Shown here: positions 24,737 to 34,388 of the stretch, piece by piece
Numbering within the stretch: position 1 is the first letter of the stretch
How the letters are laid out: each line of letters begins with the position of its first letter
Assembly: GCF_039909015.1 (NCBI RefSeq)
Contig: NZ_CP150919.1
Location: 3,944,501 to 4,008,500 of the forward strand
Length of the DNA stretch: 64,000 nt
Source of the DNA: Pseudomonas grandcourensis
Lineage (GTDB): Bacteria; Pseudomonadota; Gammaproteobacteria; Pseudomonadales; Pseudomonadaceae
Direction of reading: 5' to 3'
The notes under the pieces: generated by a model
Database searches by the model: none
What the model was told of the DNA's origin: nothing
Seen by the model: only the letters and a program-made list of their open reading frames with translations
Position numbers and translations under genes: made by a program

Positions 24737-27700
24737 ACAACTTCAACCTCACCGACTGGGCGCTGCGCCATCGCGCCATCGTTCTGTTCATGCTCCTCAT
24801 TGTCGCGGCGGCCGGCGCCTTCAGCTTCACCCGGCTCGGTCAGCTCGAGGATCCGAACTTTTCCGTGCCTTCCATGACCGCCATGGTCATCTGGCCGGGC
24901 GCCACCGCCCAGCAGTTGCAGGACCAGGTCCTCAACCGCATGGAGAAGAAATTCGAGCAGATCGACAACTTCGAGAAAGTGGTCACCTACGCGCGGCAAG
25001 GCTACGCTGGCATGACGCTCACCGTGCGCGGCGGCACCTCCAAGGCTGACCAGCGCGAGGCTTGGTACCAGGCGCGCAAAAAACTCAACGACCTGAGCCT
25101 CGAGATGCCTGAAGGCGTGATCGGCCCGATCCTGAACGACGAGTACGGCGACGTGTACGGCCTGATGTACGCCGTCAAGGGCGACGGCGTCGGCCACGCC
25201 GACCTGTCGGACGCGGCCGAGGACATCAAGCGCCAGATGCTGAAGGTGCCGATGGTCAAAAAGATTGATGTCATCGGCAAGCAGGCCAAGCGTGTCTACG
25301 TCGAGTTCTCGCACGAACGTCTGGCAGCGCTGGGCATTACACCGTTGGCCATCGCCGAAAGCCTCAAGAGCCAGAACGCCCTGTTGCCCGCAGGCCAGAT
25401 CGACACCCGCGGTGACCGCGTCATGGTGCGCGTAAGCGGCCAGTTCACCAGCGACGAGGCTATCCGCAATGTGCCCATCGCCGCGGGCGGCCGGCTGATC
25501 AAGCTCGGCGACATTGCGACCGTTACCCGTGGCTTTGAGGATCCGCCGACCTACACGGTGCGCCACAACGGCCAGCCAGTGCTGATGCTCGGCATCACGA
25601 TGACCAGCGACGGCAACATCGTGGACCTTGGCAAGGCGATGGACACGGCAGTCGCCAAGATCCAGTCGGAACTTGCGCACGGCGTGGAGTTGGAGCTCGT
25701 GGCCGACCAACCCACCACGGTGAAGGACGCTATTCACGACTTCGCGCACGCGCTGGCCGAGGCGCTGATCATCGTGATCGCGGTGAGCCTGGCCAGCCTG
25801 GGATGGCGCGCCGGTCTCGTTGTCGCGACCACGGTTCCACTGGTGCTGGGCGGCGTGGCGCTGCTGATGCTGGCGATGGGCTGGAACCTCGAGCGCATCT
25901 CGCTCGGCTCACTGATTATCGCCTTGGGACTGCTGGTGGATGACGCCATCATCGCCATCGAGATGATGGTGGCGAAGATGGAAACCGGCATGGACCGTGT
26001 GAAGGCAGCCGCCTTCTCCTATCAGTCTACTGCCATGCCGCGCCTGACCGGTGCGCTGATCACCGTCGTGGGCTTCCTGCCGATCGGCCTCTCGAAGTCC
26101 ACCACCGGCGAGTACGCGGGTGGAATCTTCTGGATCGTCGGCGCCGCGGTGCTGTTTTCGTGGATCTGCTCCGGCATCTTCACGCCGTACCTGGCGGTCA
26201 AGATGCTGCCCAACGACCTGGGCACGCACCAGCACGCTGATCCGTACGACACCAAGTTCTACCGCAGCCTGCGCCGCCTGATCGACACCGCCATCGAGCG
26301 CCGCTGGGTGGTCATCGGTGCGACCGTGGGCGCTCTGGTACTTGCTCTGGCTTGTATCAAGCTGGTGCCGCAGCAATTTTTCCCCAACAGTTCGCGTCCT
26401 GAACTGGTCATTGACCTGCGCGTCAAGGAAGGCTCCTCGTTCGCCGCGACGACCGAGCAGGTCAAGCACATGGAGGAGATTCTGGCGAAGGACGAGGACG
26501 TGCGTTTCTTTACCGCCTACACCGGCGCCGGCGCACCGCGCTTCTATCTCTCGCTCAACCCCGAGCTGCCGAATCCTGGCTTTGCCCAGTTCGTTGTGAT
26601 GACCAAGGACCTGGATGCACGCGAGCGAGTACGTGCGCGGCTGGTGGCCTCGGCTGACCAACAATTCCCACAGGCGTGGGTGCGCGTGACCCGCCTCGAG
26701 TTGGGGCCACCTGTCGGCTACCCGGTGCAGTTCCGCGTCGTAGGCCCCGATACCCAAGTGGTGCGCAAGATCGCCCGCGACGTGGAGAAGGTGGTTGCGT
26801 CCAACCAAAAGGTGCGTGACCTCCAGCTCGACTGGAACGACCCGGTGCGTACGCTGAAAGTGGAACTTGATCAGGACAAGGCAAGCGCACTTGGCCTTAC
26901 ACCGGCCGACGTGTCGTTGGCGACCCAGACCGTGATGAACGGCGCAACCTTGTCGCAGCTGCGTGAGCGCGAGGACCTGATCGACATCGTGGCCCGTGCC
27001 GTGCCAGAGGAACGTTTGAACCTCGACACACTGAAAGACATCAACCTCTACACGCGCCAAGGCACAGTGGTGCCGCTGTCGCAGGTCGCACAGGTGCGCT
27101 CTGAACTGGAAGAGCCAGTGCTGTGGCGCCGTAACCGCGATATGGCGATCACGGTGCGTGCCGATGTGAGGGATGGAGAGCAAGGTGTATCGGTGACGCA
27201 GGAGATCCAGCCGCTGCTCAAGGATATCGAAGCGAAGTTGCCGTCGGGCTACCGCATCGACGTGGGCGGCGCGGTGGAGGAAAGTGACAAGGCCAACAAG
27301 GCGCTGCTGGCTGTGGCCCCGCTGATGATGGTCACTATTCTTCTGCTGTTGATGCTGCAACTGCAGAACTTCTCCCGCATGTGGATGGTGGTGCTGACCG
27401 CGCCGCTGGGCCTGATCGGCGTGGTGCCGGCGCTTTTGGTGTTCCAGTCGCCACTGGGTTTCGTTGCGATCCTGGGGATCATCGCACTGGGTGGCATGAT
27501 CATGCGCAACGCGGTGATCCTGATCGATCAGGTTCAAATCGAGATCACCGAAGGGCGCGACCCCTGGAGTGCTGTGCTGGATGCGGCCATTCACCGGGCT
27601 CGTCCGGTGATGCTGACGGCGCTGGCTACCGTCCTCGCCATGATCCCGCTAACGCGCAGTGTGTTCTGGGGGCCTATGGCAATAGCGATCATGGGCGGCC

Positions 27701-27831
27701 TGACCGTCGCGACGCTGCTGACGATTTTCTTCGTCCCGGCGTTATACGCCGCGTGGTTCAAGGTGGGTCGCCAGACGGCCACTGGCACCCAACAGGTGAT
27801 GGGGGACGCCGCGCTCGCTTCTGGGGGATGA
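24733..27831 (+). CDS. RND multidrug efflux transporter (HAE1-like)
   Basis: The 1032-aa inner-membrane pump has the two-fold RND plan: a first transmembrane helix, a large periplasmic loop, helices 2-7, a second loop and helices 8-12. The proton-relay helix ALGLLVDDAIIAIEMMV with two adjacent Asp is present, as is GGMIMRNAVILIDQV in the second half. It overlaps the adaptor gene by four bases. The typical HAE1 subgroup exports toxic organic molecules or dyes. The substrate cannot be told. Confidence 0.92.
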   Translation: MNNFNLTDWALRHRAIVLFMLLIVAAAGAFSFTRLGQLEDPNFSVPSMTAMVIWPGATAQQLQDQVLNRMEKKFEQIDNFEKVVTYARQGYAGMTLTVRGGTSKADQREAWYQARKKLNDLSLEMPEGVIGPILNDEYGDVYGLMYAVKGDGVGHADLSDAAEDIKRQMLKVPMVKKIDVIGKQAKRVYVEFSHERLAALGITPLAIAESLKSQNALLPAGQIDTRGDRVMVRVSGQFTSDEAIRNVPIAAGGRLIKLGDIATVTRGFEDPPTYTVRHNGQPVLMLGITMTSDGNIVDLGKAMDTAVAKIQSELAHGVELELVADQPTTVKDAIHDFAHALAEALIIVIAVSLASLGWRAGLVVATTVPLVLGGVALLMLAMGWNLERISLGSLIIALGLLVDDAIIAIEMMVAKMETGMDRVKAAAFSYQSTAMPRLTGALITVVGFLPIGLSKSTTGEYAGGIFWIVGAAVLFSWICSGIFTPYLAVKMLPNDLGTHQHADPYDTKFYRSLRRLIDTAIERRWVVIGATVGALVLALACIKLVPQQFFPNSSRPELVIDLRVKEGSSFAATTEQVKHMEEILAKDEDVRFFTAYTGAGAPRFYLSLNPELPNPGFAQFVVMTKDLDARERVRARLVASADQQFPQAWVRVTRLELGPPVGYPVQFRVVGPDTQVVRKIARDVEKVVASNQKVRDLQLDWNDPVRTLKVELDQDKASALGLTPADVSLATQTVMNGATLSQLREREDLIDIVARAVPEERLNLDTLKDINLYTRQGTVVPLSQVAQVRSELEEPVLWRRNRDMAITVRADVRDGEQGVSVTQEIQPLLKDIEAKLPSGYRIDVGGAVEESDKANKALLAVAPLMMVTILLLLMLQLQNFSRMWMVVLTAPLGLIGVVPALLVFQSPLGFVAILGIIALGGMIMRNAVILIDQVQIEITEGRDPWSAVLDAAIHRARPVMLTALATVLAMIPLTRSVFWGPMAIAIMGGLTVATLLTIFFVPALYAAWFKVGRQTATGTQQVMGDAALASGG

Positions 27832-28157
27832 GTGCCGTGGCACTGTGCTCCCGACCTCACCGCTATTGGAAAGGCTTGCTCAGCGCCGTTTATGAAAACA
27901 ACCGAGGTCTGCCGCGAGGCTCTGCGAACGTTACGCTCTTTCGCCCCCTCGCGGCTCACAGGAAATGCTGATGGCCAAAGGAGCTGCTTAGGACAGACTG
28001 CTATCGGCCAAAAATAGCCGGTGGTCGTTGCATTACGATTGTCGCCGGCGTTTGGCTAAGCTTAAGAAATCAGGGCGAACCGAAACCTTAAGTGATATAG
28101 GCCATCAACGGTTCTGGATTGGCATCAAGGCAGGCGGCACTCCCAAGGGAGACGACT
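27832..28157. other. Intergenic region after the RND operon
   Basis: No gene or clear terminator is seen. Short frames here have no family features. The stretch around 28000-28030 resembles non-coding spacer sequence seen also near 36250, suggestive of scattered remnants, but this is weak. Confidence 0.35.
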
Positions 28158-28448
28158 ATGTATGCGGTGATAAGAACTTACCTGGGTACTGGAGCAAAGC
28201 AGCTTTTCGAGCTGATGGAAGAGCGCAAGGTCGACATCGAAGCTACCTTGCGGACAGTGCCAGGCCTCGTAAGCTACACGCTGTTGAATACGGGTGATGG
28301 TGGCACGGCGGTGACTGTTTGCACGGACAAGGCCGGCAGCGATGCGAGTCTGAAAGTCGCTCGTGAATGGGTTCATAAAAATGCATCGAATATCCACGCG
28401 AACCCGCCAATCGTGACGGAAGGTCCGGTCATTGTGCAGATCAACTAG
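28158..28448 (+). CDS. Small ABM-like/DUF protein (96 aa)
   Basis: ATG 28158 follows GGGAG at 7-8 bases. The product MYAVIRTYLGTGAKQLFELM continues with VPGLVSYTLLNTGDGGTAVT and ends EGPVIVQIN, matching the outline of a dimeric alpha-beta-barrel (antibiotic-biosynthesis-monooxygenase-like) fold with its strand-helix-strand repeat. Many such small proteins have no known reaction. It stands alone upstream of a membrane protein gene. Confidence 0.65.
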   Translation: MYAVIRTYLGTGAKQLFELMEERKVDIEATLRTVPGLVSYTLLNTGDGGTAVTVCTDKAGSDASLKVAREWVHKNASNIHANPPIVTEGPVIVQIN

Positions 28449-28473
28449 CGACCGGTATGCAGGATGGCGAGTG

Positions 28474-28480
28474 CTATACT
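28474..28480 (+). promoter_or_regulatory. Candidate -10 element CTATACT (sigma-S-like)
   Basis: GCTATACTTTTTTC fits the extended -10 used by stationary-phase sigma factor RpoS. It lies about 100 bases before the membrane protein gene at 28582. No good -35 is seen, which also fits sigma-S. Inference only. Confidence 0.35.
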
Positions 28481-28581
28481 TTTTTCAAATTGCACCGGGT
28501 GTGCAACGTTCCCCAGAGTACAACTACCAACTGCTGCCGGACAGAGGAGGTCTACAGCTAACCCGAGACGGGAGGTGTGGC

Positions 28582-29142
28582 ATGAACCGGCACTATTACA
28601 TCAGTGACAATCTCAACGATCTTGAAAACGTTGAATATGAATTGGAAGCCAGCGGCATCAATTCCGAACAGATTCATGTACTCAGTGAAAAAGTTGCTGA
28701 TGTAGAAGAACATCACCTCCACGAGATCAGTTCACTAATGGAACAGGATGCTGTTCACTCTGGTGAGATTGGAGCGGTGATCGGTGTGCCACTCGCGGCG
28801 TTGGTCCTGCTTGGCGCCTATTGGATGGGTTGGACCGAATCCCCCGCAGGCTGGATGCCCTTTATCTTCCTCGCCATTGTTGTATTGGGCTTCTGCATCT
28901 GGGAAGGCGGGTTTTTCGGGTTCCAGGTGCCGAACACTCACTTCCGCAATTTCAAACAAGCAGTAAAAGAAGGCAAACATATCTTCTTCGTGGATGTTGA
29001 ACCGAATCAGGAATCGGTACTGGACCAGGTAATCAATCAGCATCCGAAGCTGAAGATCGCCGGCACAGGAGCGGCAGCCCCGCACTGGACAGTGGCCTGG
29101 CAGCACAAATGGCATCAGTTCAAGCGAGTGATATCGGGTTAG
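28582..29142 (+). CDS. Two-span membrane protein of unknown function
   Basis: ATG 28582 is preceded by GGAGG at 7 bases. The 186-aa product has a cytoplasmic N-terminal alpha-beta domain (MNRHYYISDNLNDLENVEYE), two central membrane helices (VPLAALVLLGAYWMGW and FIFLAIVVLGFCIWEGGFF) and a C-terminal domain with GKHIFFVDVEPNQESVLDQV. This plan is seen in general-stress or small ion-transport-related proteins annotated as hypothetical. No reaction can be assigned. A sigma-S-like -10 lies upstream. Confidence 0.6.
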   Translation: MNRHYYISDNLNDLENVEYELEASGINSEQIHVLSEKVADVEEHHLHEISSLMEQDAVHSGEIGAVIGVPLAALVLLGAYWMGWTESPAGWMPFIFLAIVVLGFCIWEGGFFGFQVPNTHFRNFKQAVKEGKHIFFVDVEPNQESVLDQVINQHPKLKIAGTGAAAPHWTVAWQHKWHQFKRVISG

Positions 29143-29175
29143 CGCCTGGAGACTCAAGGCCATCCGAAAAGCTGC

Positions 29176-29493
29176 TTAATGGCCAAAGAAAATGACCCGA
29201 CTGAGGAAGACATAGTCTGCCTCGGTGGCCATCAGCCCGATGAGCACCAGTAAACACAAAGGTGGCACCAATATGGCGTAGACCATGGCCAGGCGCTCCC
29301 ATGCCATATGCATGAAGATGGAGACAATCAAACCTGCCTTCAACAACATGAAAGTGATAATCAGGGACCAGCGAAGATAGCCATGGAAGTGGAAATAGTC
29401 GACAAGGTACGACAGCGTGCTGAGGACGAATAACAGCCCCCAGATCTTAAGGTACAAACTGATTGGATGTTGCTGACCCTGAGCATGTGCCAT
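29176..29493 (-). CDS. Cytochrome c oxidase subunit IV (COX4/CyoD-like)
   Basis: The 105-aa product starts MAHAQGQQHPISLYLKIWGL and has three hydrophobic helices, the second containing LLKAGLIVSIFMHMAWE, which is the KxxLIVxxFMH pattern of prokaryotic oxidase subunit IV. ATG 29493 has GAGGAG 8 bases upstream; an earlier start at 29529 would overlap the preceding gene. It is the last gene of the caa3-type oxidase operon and likely helps assembly around copper B. Confidence 0.85.
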   Translation of the reverse strand: MAHAQGQQHPISLYLKIWGLLFVLSTLSYLVDYFHFHGYLRWSLIITFMLLKAGLIVSIFMHMAWERLAMVYAILVPPLCLLVLIGLMATEADYVFLSRVIFFGH

Positions 29494-29506
29494 CACCCGT
29501 GCTCCT

Positions 29507-30232
29507 CTACCATAAATAGAAGAATGCAAAAATAAATACCCACACCAGATCCACGAAGTGCCAGTAAAGCCCGGCTATCTCGACGTTCTGATAGTTTCCG
29601 GAGCGCTCATAATCTCCGCGCCTTACTTTCAGCGCCACAATGCTGAGGTAAAGGGCGCCGATTGACACATGCAGTCCGTGAAAACCGGTAATCATGAAAA
29701 AGCAGGCGCCAAATTGCGCCGCCCCCATGGGGTTCCCCCACGGACGCACCCCTTCTGCGATGAGCTTGCTCCATTCGAATGCCTGCATGCTGACGAAAGT
29801 CACCCCCAGGGCAGCGGTCGCCAGCATCAGGGCCGTGGTTTTCGCGCGATCACGGCGATAGGCGAAATTGACGGCCATGGCCATGGTGCCGCTGCTGCTG
29901 ATCAGCACAAAGGTCATGATGGCGATAAGGATAAGGGGGATTTCCCTGCCGCCGATCGTCAATGCGAACACTTCACTGGGGTTCGGCCAGGCGCTGGTGA
30001 TGGTCATGCGTACCGACATGTAGCCGGTCAGAAAACAGGTGAATATAAACGTATCGCTGAGCAGGAAAATCCACATCATCGCCTTGCCCCAAGGCACCTG
30101 CTTGAAGGCCTCTTTATCCGAGGACCAATCGCTGGCGATACCCTGCCATCCCGGTGCTGGCGGCAAGCCTGGTGAATTGGATGAACTGATCTCGGCTTGG
30201 GCTTGGGCTTGGACTTGTGGGTGCAATGCCAT
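29507..30232 (-). CDS. coxC: Cytochrome c oxidase subunit III
   Basis: The 241-aa protein has five hydrophobic helices and the subunit III signatures FFMITGFHGLHVSIGALYL and YWHFVDLVWVFIFAFFYLW. The conserved Glu after helix III (FEWSKLI) is present. This subunit stabilises the catalytic core and proton entry. It follows a second, more divergent subunit III-like gene by six bases and precedes subunit IV. Confidence 0.9.
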   Translation of the reverse strand: MALHPQVQAQAQAEISSSNSPGLPPAPGWQGIASDWSSDKEAFKQVPWGKAMMWIFLLSDTFIFTCFLTGYMSVRMTITSAWPNPSEVFALTIGGREIPLILIAIMTFVLISSSGTMAMAVNFAYRRDRAKTTALMLATAALGVTFVSMQAFEWSKLIAEGVRPWGNPMGAAQFGACFFMITGFHGLHVSIGALYLSIVALKVRRGDYERSGNYQNVEIAGLYWHFVDLVWVFIFAFFYLW

Positions 30233-30238
30233 GGCTGT

Positions 30239-30931
30239 TCACCTCAGGCCGCAGAATCTGGCGATGGCTTCATAGGTTTGTGGTGTGCTGGCCAGTAGCG
30301 CGAACAGCACGAACCAAAGGCCCAGCAAGTAATGCCAATAGATGGCACAGAGCTCTACGCTGGCGCTGAGTTGCGGCAGTGGCACATGACGCAGGAACTT
30401 AGCGACGATCCAGCACCACGCGATCAGCCCGCCCAACAGGTGGAGCCCATGCAGGCCGGTCAACAGGTAGAAGAAACTGTTGGCCGGATTGCTGGCGACA
30501 AAGTAGCCCCAGGCGACAAACTGCTGCCAGACCCAGAATTGCCCCGCCAGAAAGGCAATGGCAAAGACACCCCCCAATGCAAAACCAATGACCGTTGCGC
30601 CCAGCCGAGCCTTTCGGGCGGCCATGCGCGAGCACTGCAGTGCGATGCAACTCAATACCAGAAAAGCCGAATTCAACCAGAGCGGCCGGAGATTGCCTAA
30701 CGGCGCCAAAGGCTCTGTCAGGGGTAGCCAGTCGGCCATCTGTGAACGGGCGACAAAGGCGATCAGGAAGAGGAAAAACAGCGAACTCACCACCACCAGA
30801 AACAAGCGCAGGCCTAGCCTTGCGGTTTGCCTTCTGACGGCATCCTCGGCGGCCCGAACACCCTCAGGGTCGCGACTCCAGCTGCCGCCGGGGTCAGCGC
30901 CGTCGACGTTTCTCAATAGCAGCCTGTTCAT
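30239..30931 (-). CDS. Second subunit III-like protein of the oxidase
   Basis: The 230-aa membrane protein has five or more helices and keeps FYLLTGLHGLHLLGGLIAWC and CAIYWHYLLGLWFVLFALLA, the same signatures as the subunit III gene next to it, but the rest is divergent. Its start overlaps the subunit I stop by ATGA. Two subunit III-type genes in one operon may give a split or duplicated III module. A role as a separate assembly factor is possible. Confidence 0.82.
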   Translation of the reverse strand: MNRLLLRNVDGADPGGSWSRDPEGVRAAEDAVRRQTARLGLRLFLVVVSSLFFLFLIAFVARSQMADWLPLTEPLAPLGNLRPLWLNSAFLVLSCIALQCSRMAARKARLGATVIGFALGGVFAIAFLAGQFWVWQQFVAWGYFVASNPANSFFYLLTGLHGLHLLGGLIAWCWIVAKFLRHVPLPQLSASVELCAIYWHYLLGLWFVLFALLASTPQTYEAIARFCGLR

Positions 30932-32703
30932 GTCTTGACGTCCGCTATTTTAGTTCCGGCACCGAGTTGCCGCATCTGCTCCAGCTCCTCGGCGGAGACC
31001 GTTTGCGGCACGAAATCCTGCTCGATCCCCGGCACACTGTAGTCATAGGCCCAGCGATGCACGACCGGCAACTTCTCTCCCCAGTTACCGTGTTTCGGCG
31101 GGGTGTCCGGCGTTTGCCACTCCAGGCTGGCCGCGCCCCAGGGATTGCTGCCTGCCGGCTTGCCCTTGAATACACTCCAGGACAGGTTGAACAGGAACAG
31201 CAACTGGGAAACGCCGACCGTCAATGCGACCACCGTAATGAAGGCATTCAAGTCCTGCGCGGATTGCGGGATGAACGCGTAGTTTTCGTAGGCGTAGTAG
31301 CGACGAGGCATGCCCTGGAAACCCAGGTAGTGCATGGGGAAGAAGATGGCGTAGGTGCCCAGAAAGGTAATCCAGAAATGCAGCTTGCCCAGGGTGTCGT
31401 TCCACATGCGCCCGGTGATTTTCGGGAACCAGTGATAAATGCCGCCGAACACTACCAGTACCGGGGCGACCCCCATGACCATGTGAAAATGGGCCACGAC
31501 GAAATAGGTGTCCGAGAGCGGAATATCCACGATCACATTGCCGAGAAACAACCCGGTCAGACCGCCGACCAGGAAGGTGACGATAAAGGCCAGGGCAAAC
31601 AGCATCGGCACGGTCAGGTGGATGTCGCCCTGCCACAGGGTCAGCACCCAGTTGTAGACTTTCAGCGCGGTCGGCACCGCGATGATCAAGGTGGTGACGG
31701 CGAAGAAAAAGCCGAAGTACGGGTTCATTCCGCTGACATACATATGGTGCGCCCAGACCACAAAGCTGAGTACGCCAATCGCAATAATGGCCCACACCAT
31801 CATTCGGTAGCCGAAGATGTTTTTACGCGCATGGGTACTGATCAAGTCGGAGACCAGGCCAAACGCAGGGAGAGCAACGATGTAGACCTCCGGGTGACCG
31901 AAGAACCAGAACAGGTGCTGGAACAATATCGGGCTGCCGCCCTGGTGATCGAGCTGCTGCCCCAGCGAGATCATCGCCGGCATGAAGAAGCTGGTGCCCA
32001 ACAGCTTGTCGAACAGCATCATCACCGCACTGACAAACAACGCCGGGAAGGCCAGCAGGGCCATGATCGAGGCCATAAAGATGCCCCATACCGAGAGTGG
32101 CATGCGAAACAGGGTCATGCCGTGCGTGCGCGCCTGCAACACCGTGGTGACGTAGTTCAACCCGCCCATGGTGGCCGCGACAATGAAAATCGCCAGTGAG
32201 ACGAGCATCAGGACAATGCCCCACTCGACCCCCGGTGTCCCCTGGGAAATGGACTGTGGTGGATAGAGCGTCCAGCCGGAACCTGTGGGGCCGCCTGGGA
32301 CAAAAAAACTGCTGAGCAACACCAGTACCGCGACCAGGTAAAACCAGTAGCTGAGCATGTTGACGTAGGGGAAGACCATGTCGCGGGCGCCCACCATCAG
32401 CGGGATCAGATAGTTGCCGAAGCCGCCCAGAAACAAGGCCGTGAGCAAGTAAATGACCATGATCATGCCGTGCATGGTCATCGCCTGATAGTAAGTACTG
32501 GCGTCCATGAACGCCAAACTGCCGGGGAAGCCTATCTGCATGCGCATCAAGCCGGACAACACCAAAGCGATAAGACCCACGAAGATGGCCGTCAACGAAT
32601 ATTGAATGGCTATGACCTTGTGGTCCTGACTCCAGATGTATTTGGTCAGGAAACTTTTGGGCTCGTGCAGTGCTTCTGTTTCGGCTTGCTCCGCATAGGC
32701 CAT
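30928..32703 (-). CDS. coxA: Cytochrome c oxidase subunit I (caa3-type, haem-copper)
   Basis: The 591-aa core subunit reduces oxygen to water and pumps protons. Haem and copper ligands are visible: AMTMHGMIMVIY (haem a His), WFFGHPEVYIVALP (copper B His with its cross-linked Tyr), VWAHHMYVSGM (two copper B His) and VVAHFHMVMG (haem a3 and haem a His). A Glu-containing D-channel pattern (GHPEVYI) marks an A-type oxidase. ATG 32703 is chosen because AGGAGGA lies about 9 bases upstream; a longer frame to 32793 overlaps subunit II. It is flanked by subunits II and III. Confidence 0.95.
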   Translation of the reverse strand: MAYAEQAETEALHEPKSFLTKYIWSQDHKVIAIQYSLTAIFVGLIALVLSGLMRMQIGFPGSLAFMDASTYYQAMTMHGMIMVIYLLTALFLGGFGNYLIPLMVGARDMVFPYVNMLSYWFYLVAVLVLLSSFFVPGGPTGSGWTLYPPQSISQGTPGVEWGIVLMLVSLAIFIVAATMGGLNYVTTVLQARTHGMTLFRMPLSVWGIFMASIMALLAFPALFVSAVMMLFDKLLGTSFFMPAMISLGQQLDHQGGSPILFQHLFWFFGHPEVYIVALPAFGLVSDLISTHARKNIFGYRMMVWAIIAIGVLSFVVWAHHMYVSGMNPYFGFFFAVTTLIIAVPTALKVYNWVLTLWQGDIHLTVPMLFALAFIVTFLVGGLTGLFLGNVIVDIPLSDTYFVVAHFHMVMGVAPVLVVFGGIYHWFPKITGRMWNDTLGKLHFWITFLGTYAIFFPMHYLGFQGMPRRYYAYENYAFIPQSAQDLNAFITVVALTVGVSQLLFLFNLSWSVFKGKPAGSNPWGAASLEWQTPDTPPKHGNWGEKLPVVHRWAYDYSVPGIEQDFVPQTVSAEELEQMRQLGAGTKIADVKT

Positions 32704-32752
32704 CACGTCATCCTCCTGCCGAAGTTTCAGTGTCTTCCTGGCTGCTTTACGG

Positions 32753-34225
32753 CTACTTCCCTGGCTCCGCCTTGTTCGCGTCAGCGTCAGCATTCGCTTT
32801 GGACTTGATGAAAGCGATCAGTGCATCCAGCTCCTTGTCACTCGGGGCCAGGGTCGGCATGACGGCGGCATAGCCCTTGACGATTTTGGCATTGGGATGA
32901 AGAACCGAATCTCTGATATAGCTCTCATCGACCTTTACGCTCGTATCGTCGGCAAAGGTTTCCGTCTTGCCATACAGGCCCAGCCAGCTGGGGCCGACGC
33001 CCTTGTTGCCATCGACACTGTGGCAGGCCAGACAGCCGAGCGACCCGGCCAGTCGCTGTCCCTGCGCCACCAGATCTTCACCCGGGCTCGACGCTTCGCC
33101 GGTCGAAGGTTCATCGACTTGCCCCGCAGCACCCAGTGATTTGATCAAGGCGATGACAGCGCCCAGTTCATCGTCCTTGAGAGTATAGGCCACCATGACC
33201 GGCGGGTAGCCCTGTACCAGTCGGGCCTTCGGATCGAGAATCGACTCTTTCAGGTAGGCCTCGTCGACCTGCACACGGGTGCCATCGGCAAGCTGTTCAG
33301 TGCGGCCGTACAGCCCCTTCCATCCCGGGCCAAGACTGGCACCGCCATCCTGGCTATGGCAGGCCTTGCAGCCGAGTTGTTCGACCAACTGGCGGCCTTT
33401 TTCCAGCACGCTGTCTCGACCGGGTTTGGCAGCCGTCGTCAATGTCTGCGCAAAAGTCGGCTGTTCTTTGAGCCATTGATCGAAGACGCCCTGCTCTTCC
33501 ACGATCATATGGCCGCGCATGTTGTAATGCCCTACGCCACAATACTCAGCGCAAAGGACTTCGTATTTTCCGGTTTTAGTCGGCGTAAACCAGAAGTACG
33601 ACACCATTCCCGGCACCATATCCATCTTGCTGCGAATTTGCGGTACATAGAAATCGTGCAGGACATCTTTAGCGCGCAGCAAGACTTTCACCGGCCGATC
33701 GAGCGGAAGGCGAACTTCATTATTCATGACAAGCACATCGTCCTGCCCTGCAGGATCCTTGGGATCAACACCGAGGGGATTGGCGGAATCGACAAACCTG
33801 ATATCCGACTTGCCCAACTTCCCGTCCTGGCCGGGAAAACGAAAGGCCCACTGCCACTGCTGGGCGATGACTTCAAGTTCGTAAGCCTCTTTCGGCACCC
33901 GGACGAAGTCGTTGTAGACAACCAGGCCTGGCGCCAACATCCCGGCAATGCCTATCGAGGTAACGATAATCAACCACAGTTCCAGCTTTTTGTTTTCTGG
34001 CTGGTAGGCCGCCCTGGAACCCTCCTTGTGACGATACCGCATCACCGCGACTGCCATGAATACCGTGATGGCAATGAAGAATATTCCGCTGATGATCAAG
34101 GTGATGAACAGGGTGGTGTCTATGGACCCCCAGTTGGATGCTGCCGGTGTCGCATGCCAAGGCGCTAGTATGTCGAATAGCACTGATGCAATAACGATTA
34201 GTATCAGGACAATTGCTATTGCCAT
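32753..34225 (-). CDS. coxB: Cytochrome c oxidase subunit II with two fused cytochrome c domains
   Basis: The 490-aa protein has N-terminal membrane helices and a cupredoxin domain with the CuA ligands His190, Cys225, Glu227, Cys229, His233 and Met236 (CAEYCGVGHYNM). Two c-type haem sites follow: CKACH at 286-290 and CLACH at 398-402, each with its own Met-containing module (VMVAYTL and VMPTLAP). Ordinary caa3 subunit II has one such domain, so this diheme form could accept electrons from a lower-potential or different donor. AGAGGA precedes ATG 34225. It is the first gene of the operon. Confidence 0.93.
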   Translation of the reverse strand: MAIAIVLILIVIASVLFDILAPWHATPAASNWGSIDTTLFITLIISGIFFIAITVFMAVAVMRYRHKEGSRAAYQPENKKLELWLIIVTSIGIAGMLAPGLVVYNDFVRVPKEAYELEVIAQQWQWAFRFPGQDGKLGKSDIRFVDSANPLGVDPKDPAGQDDVLVMNNEVRLPLDRPVKVLLRAKDVLHDFYVPQIRSKMDMVPGMVSYFWFTPTKTGKYEVLCAEYCGVGHYNMRGHMIVEEQGVFDQWLKEQPTFAQTLTTAAKPGRDSVLEKGRQLVEQLGCKACHSQDGGASLGPGWKGLYGRTEQLADGTRVQVDEAYLKESILDPKARLVQGYPPVMVAYTLKDDELGAVIALIKSLGAAGQVDEPSTGEASSPGEDLVAQGQRLAGSLGCLACHSVDGNKGVGPSWLGLYGKTETFADDTSVKVDESYIRDSVLHPNAKIVKGYAAVMPTLAPSDKELDALIAFIKSKANADADANKAEPGK

Positions 34226-34388
34226 TTCCTCTTCATCCTATTCCTGTTGTTCATTGGTTATGCAAAAGCATCGCCACTGACGTCCAAGCAGGGCAGACAA
34301 ATACCACCCGTCCGGGCGGCAAAGTCAGTAAGGAGTATAGAGCCATCGGTTTGTACCGTGAGGTTGGCAAAGGAGGTCCGGTTGCCGG

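Noticed and set aside
25909..27594. 561-aa minus-strand open frame opposite the RND pump
   Set aside because: Shadow of the pump gene; composition rich in His/Arg/Gln with no domain motifs.
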